Shown in pieces: positions 24,871-34,553 of a stretch of DNA of 64,000 nucleotides; within the stretch, counting starts at the first letter, position 1, and every line of letters starts with the position of its first letter. The DNA is from CAVTJL01 sp963735065 (lineage in GTDB: Bacteria; Pseudomonadota; Alphaproteobacteria; Geminicoccales; Geminicoccaceae): NCBI GenBank assembly GCA_963735065.1, contig CAVTJL010000004.1, positions 1,674,001-1,738,000 on the forward strand. The letters run 5' to 3'. Below the pieces are notes generated by a model. The model worked only from the letters and a program-made list of their open reading frames with translations. It was not told the DNA's origin and ran no database searches. The translations under genes and the position numbers were made by a program.

Positions 24871-26280
24871 CGCTATGCACCCCATTCCTGTAGAACGTTG
24901 CAACATATGGCGTGCCGACAGCGGACGCAACGGTCCCCGCCGTGATCGAACCGCGGCAGCTAGAGCAAGCAGCGCCAGCGGGTCCTCGACCAGCTTCTTG
25001 AACTCCTGGAGGAACTCAGCGCCCAAAGCACCATCGACGGCACGATGGTCGACCGAGAGCGTGCAGGTCATCATGGTCCGCACGGCGACGGCACCGTCGC
25101 GGACCACGGGACGCTGCTCGCCGGCACCCACGGCCAGGATGCAGGACTGCGGCGGGTTGATCACCGCCATGAAGTCCTTGATCCCGAACATGCCGAGGTT
25201 GGAGATCGAGAAGCCGCCGCCCTGGAACTCCTCGGGCTTGAGCTTGCCGGCCTTGGCGCGGGTGGCCAGGTCCTTCATCTCCGAGGAGATCGTGGAGAGC
25301 CCCTTCTGGTCCGCGCGACGGATGATGGGGGTGATGAGCCCACCCTCGATCGCCACCGCGACCGAGACGTCGATGTCCTTGAAAAGATAGATCTTGTCGC
25401 CGCCCCAGGACGAGTTGCAGCCCGGCACCTTCCTGAGCGCCAACGCCGTCGCCTTGATGACGAAGTCGTTGACGGAGAGCTTGTAGTCGGCCCCGGGGCG
25501 GCCGTTGAGCTCCACCCGCATCGCCAGCAGCTTGTCGAGCTCGATGTCGATCGAGAGGTAGAAATGCGGGATCGTCTGCTTGGCCTCGAGCAGGCGGCGG
25601 GCGATCACCTTGCGCATGTTCGAGAGCGACACCTCCTCGTAGGCACCCGTCGGGGGTGCTGCAGGAGCCGCGACGGCAGGTCCTGCCGCTTGCGTCGGCG
25701 GGCCGGCGGGCGCCGCTGCGGGCGCCTCGGCCGCCGGGGCCTTGGGCGCGCCCATTGCCGCCTCGATGTCCGCCTTCACGATCCGGCCGTGCGGGCCCGA
25801 CCCGCTGAGCTGGCCGAGATCGAGCCCCGCCTGCTCGGCCATCCGACGCGCGAGGGGGCTCGCGAACACACGCTCCTTGCCGTTGGCGGGCTGCGCCGGC
25901 GGAGGCGTCGGCGCCTCGCCACGGGTCGGCTCGGCCTTGCCCTCGCCTGCAGCCTCAGCTTTCTCGGGAGCAGGCGTCGGCGCGGGCTTGGCGGCGCCGT
26001 TCCCGCCGCTCGACTTCTCGAGGGCTCCCGCATCCTCGCCCTCCTCGAGGAGAAGCGCGATCGGCTCGTTGACCTTGACGCCCTCGGCACCCTCCTTGAC
26101 GAGGATCTTGCCGAGCACGCCCTCGTCGACCGCCTCGACCTCCATCGTCGCCTTGTCGGTCTCGATCTCGGCGATCACGTCGCCGGCCTTGACCTCCTCG
26201 CCCTCCTTCTTGACCCACCGGGCGAGGTTGCCCTCGGTCATCGTCGGCGAAAGCGCCGGCATCAGGATCTTGATGGGCAT
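24610..26280 (-). CDS. pdhC: Dihydrolipoamide acetyltransferase (E2), frame running into the antitoxin
   Basis: The acetyl-transferring core of pyruvate dehydrogenase. Residues 1-80 form a lipoyl domain with the modified Lys in ETDKATME. An Ala/Pro linker follows, then the E3/E1-binding domain (VFASPLARRMAEQAGLDLGQ, then GPHGRIVKADI), and the catalytic domain with VSLSNMRKVIARRLLEAK and the active-site SVDHRAVDGALGAEFLQEF. The family normally ends just after VEDPLALL, here at about residue 440. In this sequence no stop follows: a 30-residue linker and then the whole 86-residue antitoxin are in frame, giving 556 residues. The ATG at 26280 is clear, 25 bases after pdhB. Confidence 0.93.
   Translation of the reverse strand: MPIKILMPALSPTMTEGNLARWVKKEGEEVKAGDVIAEIETDKATMEVEAVDEGVLGKILVKEGAEGVKVNEPIALLLEEGEDAGALEKSSGGNGAAKPAPTPAPEKAEAAGEGKAEPTRGEAPTPPPAQPANGKERVFASPLARRMAEQAGLDLGQLSGSGPHGRIVKADIEAAMGAPKAPAAEAPAAAPAGPPTQAAGPAVAAPAAPPTGAYEEVSLSNMRKVIARRLLEAKQTIPHFYLSIDIELDKLLAMRVELNGRPGADYKLSVNDFVIKATALALRKVPGCNSSWGGDKIYLFKDIDVSVAVAIEGGLITPIIRRADQKGLSTISSEMKDLATRAKAGKLKPEEFQGGGFSISNLGMFGIKDFMAVINPPQSCILAVGAGEQRPVVRDGAVAVRTMMTCTLSVDHRAVDGALGAEFLQEFKKLVEDPLALLALAAAVRSRRGPLRPLSARHMLQRSTGMGCIAMLVRTVREANQNFSKLIGEVEKGEIVVITKNGRRVAEVRPVIEDRMQDPVWRAAYERMMKRLREKPDYGIRIGEITEEDKYGDAPL
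26100..26192 (-). repeat. Lipoyl-domain DNA repeat, copy in pdhC
   Basis: These 93 bases match bases 27511-27603 in pdhB at 91 of 93 positions by direct comparison. They encode the lipoyl-domain core around the modified lysine. Flanking bases diverge quickly on both sides. Confidence 0.85.
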
Positions 26281-26305
26281 TGCTGGTCTCCTCCCCCGAT
26301 CCGGA

Positions 26306-27691
26306 TCAGCGCCGGTAGCAGACGGCTTTGGCGGCCTCGACGATATCCTCGACCTGCGGCACCGCCATCCGCTCGAGATTGGCGGCATAGGGCATCGGCA
26401 CGTCCTTGCCGGTCACGCGCGCGGCCGGCGCGTCGAGCCAGTCGAAGGCCTGCTCCATCATGAGGGCGCAGATCTCGGAGCCCATGCCGCTCTGCGGCCA
26501 GCCCTCCTCGACCGACACGATGCGATTGGTCTTCTTGACCGACGCGACGATGGTCTCGGTGTCGAGCGGGCGGATCGTGCGCAGATCGATGACCTCGGCC
26601 TCGATGCCTTCCTGGGCCAGCTTCTCCGCCGCCTCCAGGGCGCGGGCGACCATCAGCGAGTAGGCGGTGAGGGTGACGTGGCTACCCGCCCGCACGACCT
26701 TCGCCTTGCCGATCGGAACCAGGAAGTCGTCGAGCTTGGGGACCTCGAAGCTGTGCCCGTAGAGCACCTCGTTCTCGAGGAAGACAACGGGGTTGGGGTC
26801 ACGGATGGCCGCCTTGAGGAGGCCCTTGGCGTCAGCGGCGCTGTAGGGTGCGACGACCTTGAGGCCCGGGCAGTGAGCATACCAGGGCGCGTATTCCTGG
26901 CTGTGCTGGGCCGCCACGCGAGCAGCAGCGCCGTTCGGCCCGCGGAAGACGATGGGGCAGCCCATCTGCCCACCGGCCATATAGAGCGTCTTGGCTGCCG
27001 AGTTGATGATGTGGTCGATCGCCTGCATGGCGAAGTTCCAGGTCATGAACTCGACGATCGGCCTGAGGCCCGCCATCGCGGCGCCGACGCCCAGGCCGGC
27101 AAAGCCGTACTCGGTGATGGGCGTGTCGACGATGCGCCGGTCGCCGAATTCCTCGAGCAGCCCCTGGCTGATCTTGTAGGCACCCTGATACTGCGCGACC
27201 TCCTCGCCCATCAGGAAGACGTCCGGGTCGCGGCGCATCTCCTCGGCCATGGCGTCGCGAAGCGCCTCGCGGACGGTCATCTTGACCATCTCGGTGCCCT
27301 CCGGCACCTCGGCCTCCGCGGGTGCGGGTGCCGCTGGAGCTGCGCTCGGCGCCGCTGCGGGCTTCTCGGGCGGCGGGCTTTCGGCCTTGCGAGGTGCGGG
27401 CTCGACTGCGGGCGACGGGGCGGCGTTCGCCAGATCGCCTTCATCCTCGCCATCACCCAGCAGCATGGCGATGGGCGTGTTGACCTTCACGCCCTCCGCA
27501 CCCTCGGGCACGAGGATCTTGCCGAGGACGCCCTCGTCGACGGCCTCGACCTCCATCGTCGCCTTGTCGGTCTCGATCTCGGCGATCACGTCGCCGGCCT
27601 TGATGGTGTCACCCTCCTGTTTCACCCATTTCGCGAGGTTGCCCTCGGTCATGGTCGGTGACAGCGCCGGCATCAGGATCTCGGTGGGCAT
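26306..27691 (-). CDS. pdhB: Pyruvate dehydrogenase E1 beta with N-terminal lipoyl domain
   Basis: The beta subunit of the thiamine-diphosphate E1 component, which decarboxylates pyruvate. The 461-residue product starts with a lipoyl domain (ILMPALSPTMTEGNLAKWV, Lys in ETDKATME), then an Ala/Pro/Glu linker (about residues 85-135), then the E1-beta core with TVREALRDAMAEEMRRD, MGEEVAQYQGAYKISQGL and TPITEYGFAGLGVGAAM. This fusion is typical of alphaproteobacteria. A GAEG segment in the lipoyl domain marks the family. It lies between pdhA (80-base gap) and pdhC (25-base gap). Confidence 0.98.
   Translation of the reverse strand: MPTEILMPALSPTMTEGNLAKWVKQEGDTIKAGDVIAEIETDKATMEVEAVDEGVLGKILVPEGAEGVKVNTPIAMLLGDGEDEGDLANAAPSPAVEPAPRKAESPPPEKPAAAPSAAPAAPAPAEAEVPEGTEMVKMTVREALRDAMAEEMRRDPDVFLMGEEVAQYQGAYKISQGLLEEFGDRRIVDTPITEYGFAGLGVGAAMAGLRPIVEFMTWNFAMQAIDHIINSAAKTLYMAGGQMGCPIVFRGPNGAAARVAAQHSQEYAPWYAHCPGLKVVAPYSAADAKGLLKAAIRDPNPVVFLENEVLYGHSFEVPKLDDFLVPIGKAKVVRAGSHVTLTAYSLMVARALEAAEKLAQEGIEAEVIDLRTIRPLDTETIVASVKKTNRIVSVEEGWPQSGMGSEICALMMEQAFDWLDAPAARVTGKDVPMPYAANLERMAVPQVEDIVEAAKAVCYRR
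27511..27603 (-). repeat. Lipoyl-domain DNA repeat, copy in pdhB
   Basis: The partner of the repeat at 26100-26192, about 1.4 kb away in the same orientation, differing at two of 93 bases. Near-identity at the DNA level, including third codon positions, points to recent duplication or gene conversion. Confidence 0.85.
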
Positions 27692-27771
27692 CGACGTCTT
27701 CCTCGATCATCTCGCTCGGGCCCTCGGCGCCCGCCTGGGGCTCCCGGGGCCGCGCGTCGCTCGTCCCGTCC

Positions 27772-28806
27772 TCAGGCCTCGACCAGCACGTCGGTCCAGA
27801 GCTCGGCCGCATCGGGCTCGGGGCTCTCCTGCGCGAACTGCGCTGCCGAGTTCACGATCGCACGCACCTCCTTGTCGATGTCCTTCAAGGCGCTTTCCGA
27901 CGCCACATCGCCCTCGAGGATGGTCTTCTTGAGCTGCTCGATGGGGTCATGCCGCTCGCGCATCTCCTGGACCTCCTCCTTCGACCGGTACTTGCCCGGA
28001 TCGGACATGGAGTGCCCGCGATAGCGGTAGGTCATGGCCTCGAGGATGTAGGGCCCGTCGCCGTTCCGCATATGCTCGACCGCCTTGCCGGCCTCCTCCT
28101 TGACGGCCAGGACGTCCATGCCGTCGACCTGCTCGCCGGGGATGCCGAAGGCGTGGCCGCGCTCGAAAAGGTTCTTGGTCGCGGTGGCGCGCGCCTGGGA
28201 CGTGCCCATGCCGTAGCGATTGTTCTCGATCACGTAGAGCACCGGCAGCTTCCAGAGCGCTGCCATGTTGAAGCTCTCGTGGACCTGGCCCTGGTTCACC
28301 GCGCCGTCGCCCAGATAGCAGACGCAGATGCCGCCATCGTCCCGATATTTGTGCGCGAAGGCGAGGCCCGTGCCGAGAGGCACCTGGGCTCCCACGATGC
28401 CGTGGCCGCCGTAGAACTTCTTGTCCTTGGCGAACATGTGCATCGAGCCACCCTTGCCCTTCGAGTAGCCGTCGATGCGACCCGTGAGCTCGGCCATGAC
28501 CCGCCTCGGATCCATGCCCTTGACGAGCATGTGGCCGTGATCGCGATAGCCGGTGATGACCGAGTCCTTGTCGGTGAGGTTGTGCTGCACGCCGACGGCA
28601 ACCGCCTCCTGCCCGATATAGAGATGGCAGAAGCCCCCGATCAGCCCCATGCCGTAGAGCTGTCCCGCCTTCTCCTCGAAGCGGCGGATGACGAGCATCT
28701 CACGATAGAAGCCGAGGAGCTCCTCAGCCGAGGGCGCGGCCGACTTCTTCGCCGGGCCGGACTTGCCCGACCCACGGGTCGAGCGCTGGCGGGTGGCGGT
28801 GGTCAT
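27772..28806 (-). CDS. pdhA: Pyruvate dehydrogenase E1 alpha
   Basis: The alpha subunit of the E1 component. The 344-residue product has LLGFYREMLVIRRFEEKAGQ near the start, GFCHLYIGQEAVAVG, HGHMLVKGMDP and the thiamine-diphosphate and magnesium motif GDGAVNQGQVHESFNMAA followed by VIENN. The regulatory-loop segment YRYRGHSMSDPGKYR is present. The first 25 residues are Ser/Lys/Arg-rich and not conserved. It is the first of the pdh genes; 180 bases separate its start from the ftsB stop, space enough for its own promoter. Confidence 0.98.
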   Translation of the reverse strand: MTTATRQRSTRGSGKSGPAKKSAAPSAEELLGFYREMLVIRRFEEKAGQLYGMGLIGGFCHLYIGQEAVAVGVQHNLTDKDSVITGYRDHGHMLVKGMDPRRVMAELTGRIDGYSKGKGGSMHMFAKDKKFYGGHGIVGAQVPLGTGLAFAHKYRDDGGICVCYLGDGAVNQGQVHESFNMAALWKLPVLYVIENNRYGMGTSQARATATKNLFERGHAFGIPGEQVDGMDVLAVKEEAGKAVEHMRNGDGPYILEAMTYRYRGHSMSDPGKYRSKEEVQEMRERHDPIEQLKKTILEGDVASESALKDIDKEVRAIVNSAAQFAQESPEPDAAELWTDVLVEA

Positions 28807-28987
28807 GGATCGATCGTCCTCCCGGTCAATCTCACCGGCTCGAGGTCAGCAATGCCGACCCCGGCCGCCAGACGGATCTTCGCGTCCCGAGACGAGCCCG
28901 CAGGGCCCATCGGTCGCCGGCGCGGCCATCTTCTACACGAACGCCCAGCGGGCCGGTAGGCACCATCCAGGACGGCCAGGGCTGCGC

Positions 28988-29314
28988 TCATCGACCGGCG
29001 TCGGGAGCGTTCTTCTCAAGGATGACCTTCTCGCCCTGACCGATATAGCCCAGCCGGCGCAGCTCGCTCTCGACCAGATCGGGATCGCTCTTGTCCGGCT
29101 GGAGGGCATCGACCTGCGCCTGCAGACCGTCGGTCTCTGTCCGGAGCAACGCGAGCTCGGTGCGGCTGCGCTGCAGCTCGCGGCTGACGTCCAGCCAAGC
29201 GAGAAGGCCCCGCTGGCCGTGCACGGCGTGGTAGCCGAAATAGGCCAGCATCAGGAAGGCGCCGAGGAGCACCCAGTTCTCGGTCAGCCAACGCTTGAGG
29301 GACCGCGGCATCAT
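28988..29314 (-). CDS. ftsB: FtsB/DivIC-family septum formation initiator
   Basis: A 108-residue single-pass inner-membrane protein. One hydrophobic segment near the start (WVLLGAFLMLAYFGYHAV) is followed by a coiled coil (LQRSRTELALLRTETDGLQ) and a conserved tail with DPDLVESELRRLGYIGQGE. This is the FtsB/DivIC pattern, part of the divisome complex with FtsL and FtsQ. Two adjacent ATG codons (29314 and 29311) can start it. Its place between eno and pdhA is conserved across alphaproteobacteria and in gammaproteobacteria (eno-ftsB). A 10-base gap to eno implies co-transcription. Confidence 0.93.
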   Translation of the reverse strand: MMPRSLKRWLTENWVLLGAFLMLAYFGYHAVHGQRGLLAWLDVSRELQRSRTELALLRTETDGLQAQVDALQPDKSDPDLVESELRRLGYIGQGEKVILEKNAPDAGR

Positions 29315-29324
29315 CGAGACGGGC

Positions 29325-30611
29325 TCAGCCGCGCGCCAGCGCGTCGCGGCCGGCGAAGCGGGCGGCCGAGCCCAGCTCCTCCTCGATGCGGAGAAGCTGG
29401 TTGTACTTGGCCATGCGGTCCGAGCGCGAGAGGGAGCCCGTCTTGATCTGGCCGCAGCCGGTGGCCACCGCGAGATCGGCGATGGTCGAGTCCTCGGTCT
29501 CGCCCGAGCGGTGCGAGATGATCGAGCGGTAGCCGAACCGGGCACCGAGGCTCACCGCGTCCAGCGTCTCGCTGAGCGAGCCGATCTGGTTCACCTTGAT
29601 CAGGATGGCATTGGCGATGCCGCGGTCGATGCCTTCCTGGAGGATCTTGGGATTCGTGACGAAGAGATCGTCGCCCACGAGCTGGATCTTGCTGCCCATG
29701 GCGTCGGTCATGTGCTTCCAGCCGTCCCAGTCGCCCTCGGCCAAGCCATCCTCGATCGACACGATCGGGAAGCGGTCGCAGAGCCCTGCGTAGAAGCGGG
29801 TCATGCCCTCGGCATCGAGGCTCTTGCCCTCGCCCTTCATCTCGTAGCGGCCGTTCTCGAAGAACTCGCTCGCAGCCGGATCGAGGGCGAAAACGACATC
29901 ATCGCCCACGCGGTAACCGGCGGCGGCCACCGCCTTCTCGAGGAAAGCGAGCGCTTCCTCGGCCCCGGCGAGGTCCGGCGCAAAGCCGCCCTCGTCGCCG
30001 ACATTGGTGTTGTGGCCGGCGTCCTTGAGCGCCTTCTTGAGCGCGTGGAAGACCTCGGCGCCCATGCGCAGCGCCTCGGCGAAGGTGGGGGCACCCACCG
30101 GCATCACCATGAATTCCTGGATGTCGATCGGGTTGTCGGCGTGGGCACCGCCGTTGATGACGTTCATCATCGGCGTGGGCAGCAGCCGCGCCCCGACGCC
30201 ACCCAGATACCGGTAGAGCGGCAGCTCGCACGCCGCGGCGGCGGCCTTGGCCACCGCCAGGCTGACGCCCAGGATGGCGTTCGCGCCGAGCCTGGATTTG
30301 GTGTCGGTGCCGTCGAGCTCGACCAGTGTCGCGTCGATGCTCCCCTGGTCGACCGCGTCCCGCCCCAGGAGGGCATCGGTGATCTCGCCGTTGACGGCCG
30401 CCACCGCCTTCAGGACGCCCTTGCCACCGAAGCGGCCCTTGTCGCCGTCGCGCCGCTCGATCGCCTCGCGCGTGCCGGTGGAGGCGCCGGAGGGCACGGC
30501 AGCACGGCCTGCAGCACCACAGGCGAGCTCGATGTCGACCTCCACCGTTGGATTGCCACGGCTGTCGAGGATCTCCCGACCCTGGATCGCGACGATCTCG
30601 GTATCACCCAC
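29325..30611 (-). CDS. eno: Enolase
   Basis: Converts 2-phosphoglycerate to phosphoenolpyruvate in glycolysis. The 428-residue product has ILDSRGNPTVEVDIELACG, the flexible-loop SGASTGTREAIERRDGDK, metal-binding Asp and Glu residues in VSIEDGLAEGDWDGWKHM and VGDDLFVTNP, and the catalytic-site Lys in AILIKVNQIGSLSET followed by SHRSGETED. The start is a GTG at 30611 with GGGAGG six bases upstream. It lies 21 bases after the kdsA stop and feeds the PEP used by KdsA. Confidence 0.99.
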   Translation of the reverse strand: MGDTEIVAIQGREILDSRGNPTVEVDIELACGAAGRAAVPSGASTGTREAIERRDGDKGRFGGKGVLKAVAAVNGEITDALLGRDAVDQGSIDATLVELDGTDTKSRLGANAILGVSLAVAKAAAAACELPLYRYLGGVGARLLPTPMMNVINGGAHADNPIDIQEFMVMPVGAPTFAEALRMGAEVFHALKKALKDAGHNTNVGDEGGFAPDLAGAEEALAFLEKAVAAAGYRVGDDVVFALDPAASEFFENGRYEMKGEGKSLDAEGMTRFYAGLCDRFPIVSIEDGLAEGDWDGWKHMTDAMGSKIQLVGDDLFVTNPKILQEGIDRGIANAILIKVNQIGSLSETLDAVSLGARFGYRSIISHRSGETEDSTIADLAVATGCGQIKTGSLSRSDRMAKYNQLLRIEEELGSAARFAGRDALARG

Positions 30612-30632
30612 CGCTCACCTCCCAACTTCGCC

Positions 30633-31483
30633 CTAGAGCTCGACGATCGATCGGCTCTTGGCCAGGGCATCAAAGGCCTTCAGATCGCTCAGCAGCTCGC
30701 GCATGCGCGCGAGCGGCACCATGTTCGGCCCGTCGCTGGGCGCCTGCTCGGGCGCCTCGTGCGTCTCGATGAAGACACCGGCCACGCCCACGGCCACCGC
30801 TGCCCGCGCCAGCACGGGCACGAACTCGCGCTGGCCGCCGCTGCGGCCGCCCAGACCACCCGGCTGCTGCACCGAATGGGTCGCATCGAAGACCACGGGC
30901 CAGCCCGTCGCGGCCAGATAGGCCAGAGCGCGCATGTCGGAGACCAGCGTGTTGTAGCCGAACGAGGCGCCGCGCTCGCACACGAGGACGCGCTCGGCGC
31001 CGAAGCTCTCGAGCTTGCCCGTCACCTGCGCCATGTCCCAGGGGGCGAGGAACTGCCCCTTCTTGATGTTGATCGCCCGCCCGGTCTCGGCCGCCGCGCG
31101 GAGCAGGTCGGTCTGACGGCAGAGGAAGGCCGGGATCTGGAGGACATCCACCGCCTCGGCGACGGGCGCGCACTGGCCGCTCTCGTGGACGTCCGTGAGC
31201 ACCGGGCATCCGTGGCGCTCCCGAACCTCGGCCAGGATGCTGACACCTTCCGCCAGCCCGACACCCCGCGCGCTCGAGGCGCTCGTGCGGTTGGCCTTGT
31301 CGAACGAGCTCTTGAAGATGAGCGGGATGCCGAGCTCGCCCGTGATCTCGACCAGCGCTGCGGCCATCGTGAGCGCATGATCGCGGCTCTCGATCACGCA
31401 AGGCCCGGCGATCAGGGTGAGCGGCCTGTCCTGCGCCACAGCGAGGGGGCCGATCTGCACGGAGCGGCTCTCTTTGGCCATCG

Positions 31484-31487
<4 letters not shown>
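30633..31487 (-). CDS. kdsA: 3-deoxy-8-phosphooctulonate synthase
   Basis: Condenses PEP with arabinose 5-phosphate to form Kdo-8-phosphate for lipopolysaccharide. The 284-residue product has LTLIAGPCVIESRDHALTMA, IFKSSFDKANRTS, LTDVHESGQ and the C-terminal VFIETHEAPEQAPSDGPNMV. PEP- and metal-site residues are intact. A Cys-containing metal site (AGPCVIES) suggests a metal-dependent form. The start overlaps the pyrG stop by four bases. Its presence shows an outer membrane with Kdo-containing LPS. Confidence 0.97.
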
Positions 31488-33112
<1,625 letters not shown>

Positions 33113-33192
33113 CAGCTCTGACTATCCATCGCGGCCGCAGCAAGGGCAATACCACGCCACGTGATATCACTTACTTCCGCGAGCCGTCCCTG

Positions 33193-33588
33193 TCACTGCG
33201 CAACCGGCGCGCTCGGCCCTGTCGGCGCCTCCGGCACGGCCGGCTTCGCTGGCGCGGCCGGTTGGCCAGACGTGCCGGGTTGGGCTGGCGCGGCCGGCGC
33301 GCTGGAGGTGGCCGCAGGCGGCTGAGAAGGAAGATCGAGGATCGAGGGGGCGCGCTCGGAGCGGCCTGCCAGGAGCGCCAGCGCCAAGCTGGTCCCGAGG
33401 AAGCAGGCAGCCAGGATGGCCGTGGTCCGGGTAAGCAGGTTGGCGGTGCCGCGGCCCGTCATCAGGCCCCCGAACGTGCCGCCGCCGAGCCCGCCGAGCG
33501 CCCCGCCCTCGCTCCGCTGCACGAGGATCACGCCAACAAGCGCCGCCGCGATCAGCACGTGAATCACCAGAACTACCGTCGTCATCAT
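33193..33588 (-). CDS. secG: Preprotein translocase subunit SecG
   Basis: A 131-residue inner-membrane accessory subunit of the SecYEG channel. Two hydrophobic segments are seen: VLVIHVLIAAALVGVILV followed by QRSEGGALGGLGGG, and later TTAILAACFLGTSLALAL. The Gly-rich loop between them is the family hallmark. The C-terminal 45 residues are an Ala/Pro-rich tail. Two adjacent ATG codons (33588 and 33585) can start it. Position between tpiA and pyrG is the normal alphaproteobacterial order. Confidence 0.94.
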   Translation of the reverse strand: MMTTVVLVIHVLIAAALVGVILVQRSEGGALGGLGGGTFGGLMTGRGTANLLTRTTAILAACFLGTSLALALLAGRSERAPSILDLPSQPPAATSSAPAAPAQPGTSGQPAAPAKPAVPEAPTGPSAPVAQ

Positions 33589-33640
33589 CGTGTCCGATAG
33601 GATGGCAGGAAACGCGCCGCGGCCGACGCCAGGCGACAGC

Positions 33641-34384
33641 TCACGTGCCGCCACCCGCCTGATAGATGCTCCAGAACGCTGCGACGTCCAGGGAGGCCCC
33701 GCCCACGAGGGCTCCGGCCACCGAATCCAGCGCCATTATGTCGACGGCATTGTCGGGCTTGACCGATCCGCCATAAAGCACCGGCGGCCGAAGGCCACGG
33801 CTTGCCAGCTCGCTGTCGATGAACTGGTGCGTGGCCGCGATGTCGGCGGTGGTAGGGGTCCGTCCCGTGCCGATCGCCCAAACGGGCTCGTAGGCAACCA
33901 CCAGCCGCTCCGCATCAACCTGATCCGGCAGGCACTCCCGGAGCTGGCGTCGCAGCACCTCGTCGCGTCGACCCGCCTGCCACTCCTCCTCGGTCTCACC
34001 GATGCAGAGGACGGTCACGAGGCCGTCGGCCTGTGCGACGGTGAGCTTGGCACGAATGCGCGCATCGCTCTCACCCAAGCCGTGCCGCCGCTCGGAGTGG
34101 CCGAGGATGACCGCCGTGGCGCCTGCATCACGCACCATCGCGGCGCTGATCTCGCCCGTGAAGGCCCCCGACGCCCGCTCGTGACAGTCCTGGGCCCCTA
34201 CAACGATGCCCGTGCCGGCCAAGCGGGTCGCGACATCGCGGAGAATCGTGAATGGAGGAAAGACGCCGAGCGTGCCGGACAGCCGATGCGTCCGCTCGGC
34301 GAGCCCGCCCGCCAACGCCAGCCCTTCCGAGCGGAGACCGTTCATCTTCCAATTGCCGAACACAATCGGCCGCGCCAAAGGCAT
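33641..34384 (-). CDS. tpiA: Triosephosphate isomerase
   Basis: Interconverts dihydroxyacetone phosphate and glyceraldehyde 3-phosphate. The 247-residue product begins PLARPIVFGNWKMNG, with the catalytic Lys in NWKMN. The electrophilic His is in AVILGHSERR, the catalytic Glu is in VVAYEPVWAIGTG, and the phosphate-binding loop is at LYGGSVKPDNA and GALVGGASL. The ATG at 34384 was chosen because the conserved sequence starts there; an upstream extension has no similarity. It heads the minus-strand series and is divergent from the PpiD-like gene, with about 170 bases between them. Confidence 0.98.
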   Translation of the reverse strand: MPLARPIVFGNWKMNGLRSEGLALAGGLAERTHRLSGTLGVFPPFTILRDVATRLAGTGIVVGAQDCHERASGAFTGEISAAMVRDAGATAVILGHSERRHGLGESDARIRAKLTVAQADGLVTVLCIGETEEEWQAGRRDEVLRRQLRECLPDQVDAERLVVAYEPVWAIGTGRTPTTADIAATHQFIDSELASRGLRPPVLYGGSVKPDNAVDIMALDSVAGALVGGASLDVAAFWSIYQAGGGT

Positions 34385-34553
34385 GACTTGATTCCAGCAC
34401 CCTCTTGCCGGCCGGCTAGCTAGCATAGGCCGTGGGGGCTTTCCAGGCCCGCAGCCGCCCCGTTTGGCGGTTGCGGCCCACTGCCACGCCACCTATGGTC
34501 TCCGCCGCTTTTGCCCCGAGGGCCTTGTGCGGGGCGCCAATCGGATCCGATCG

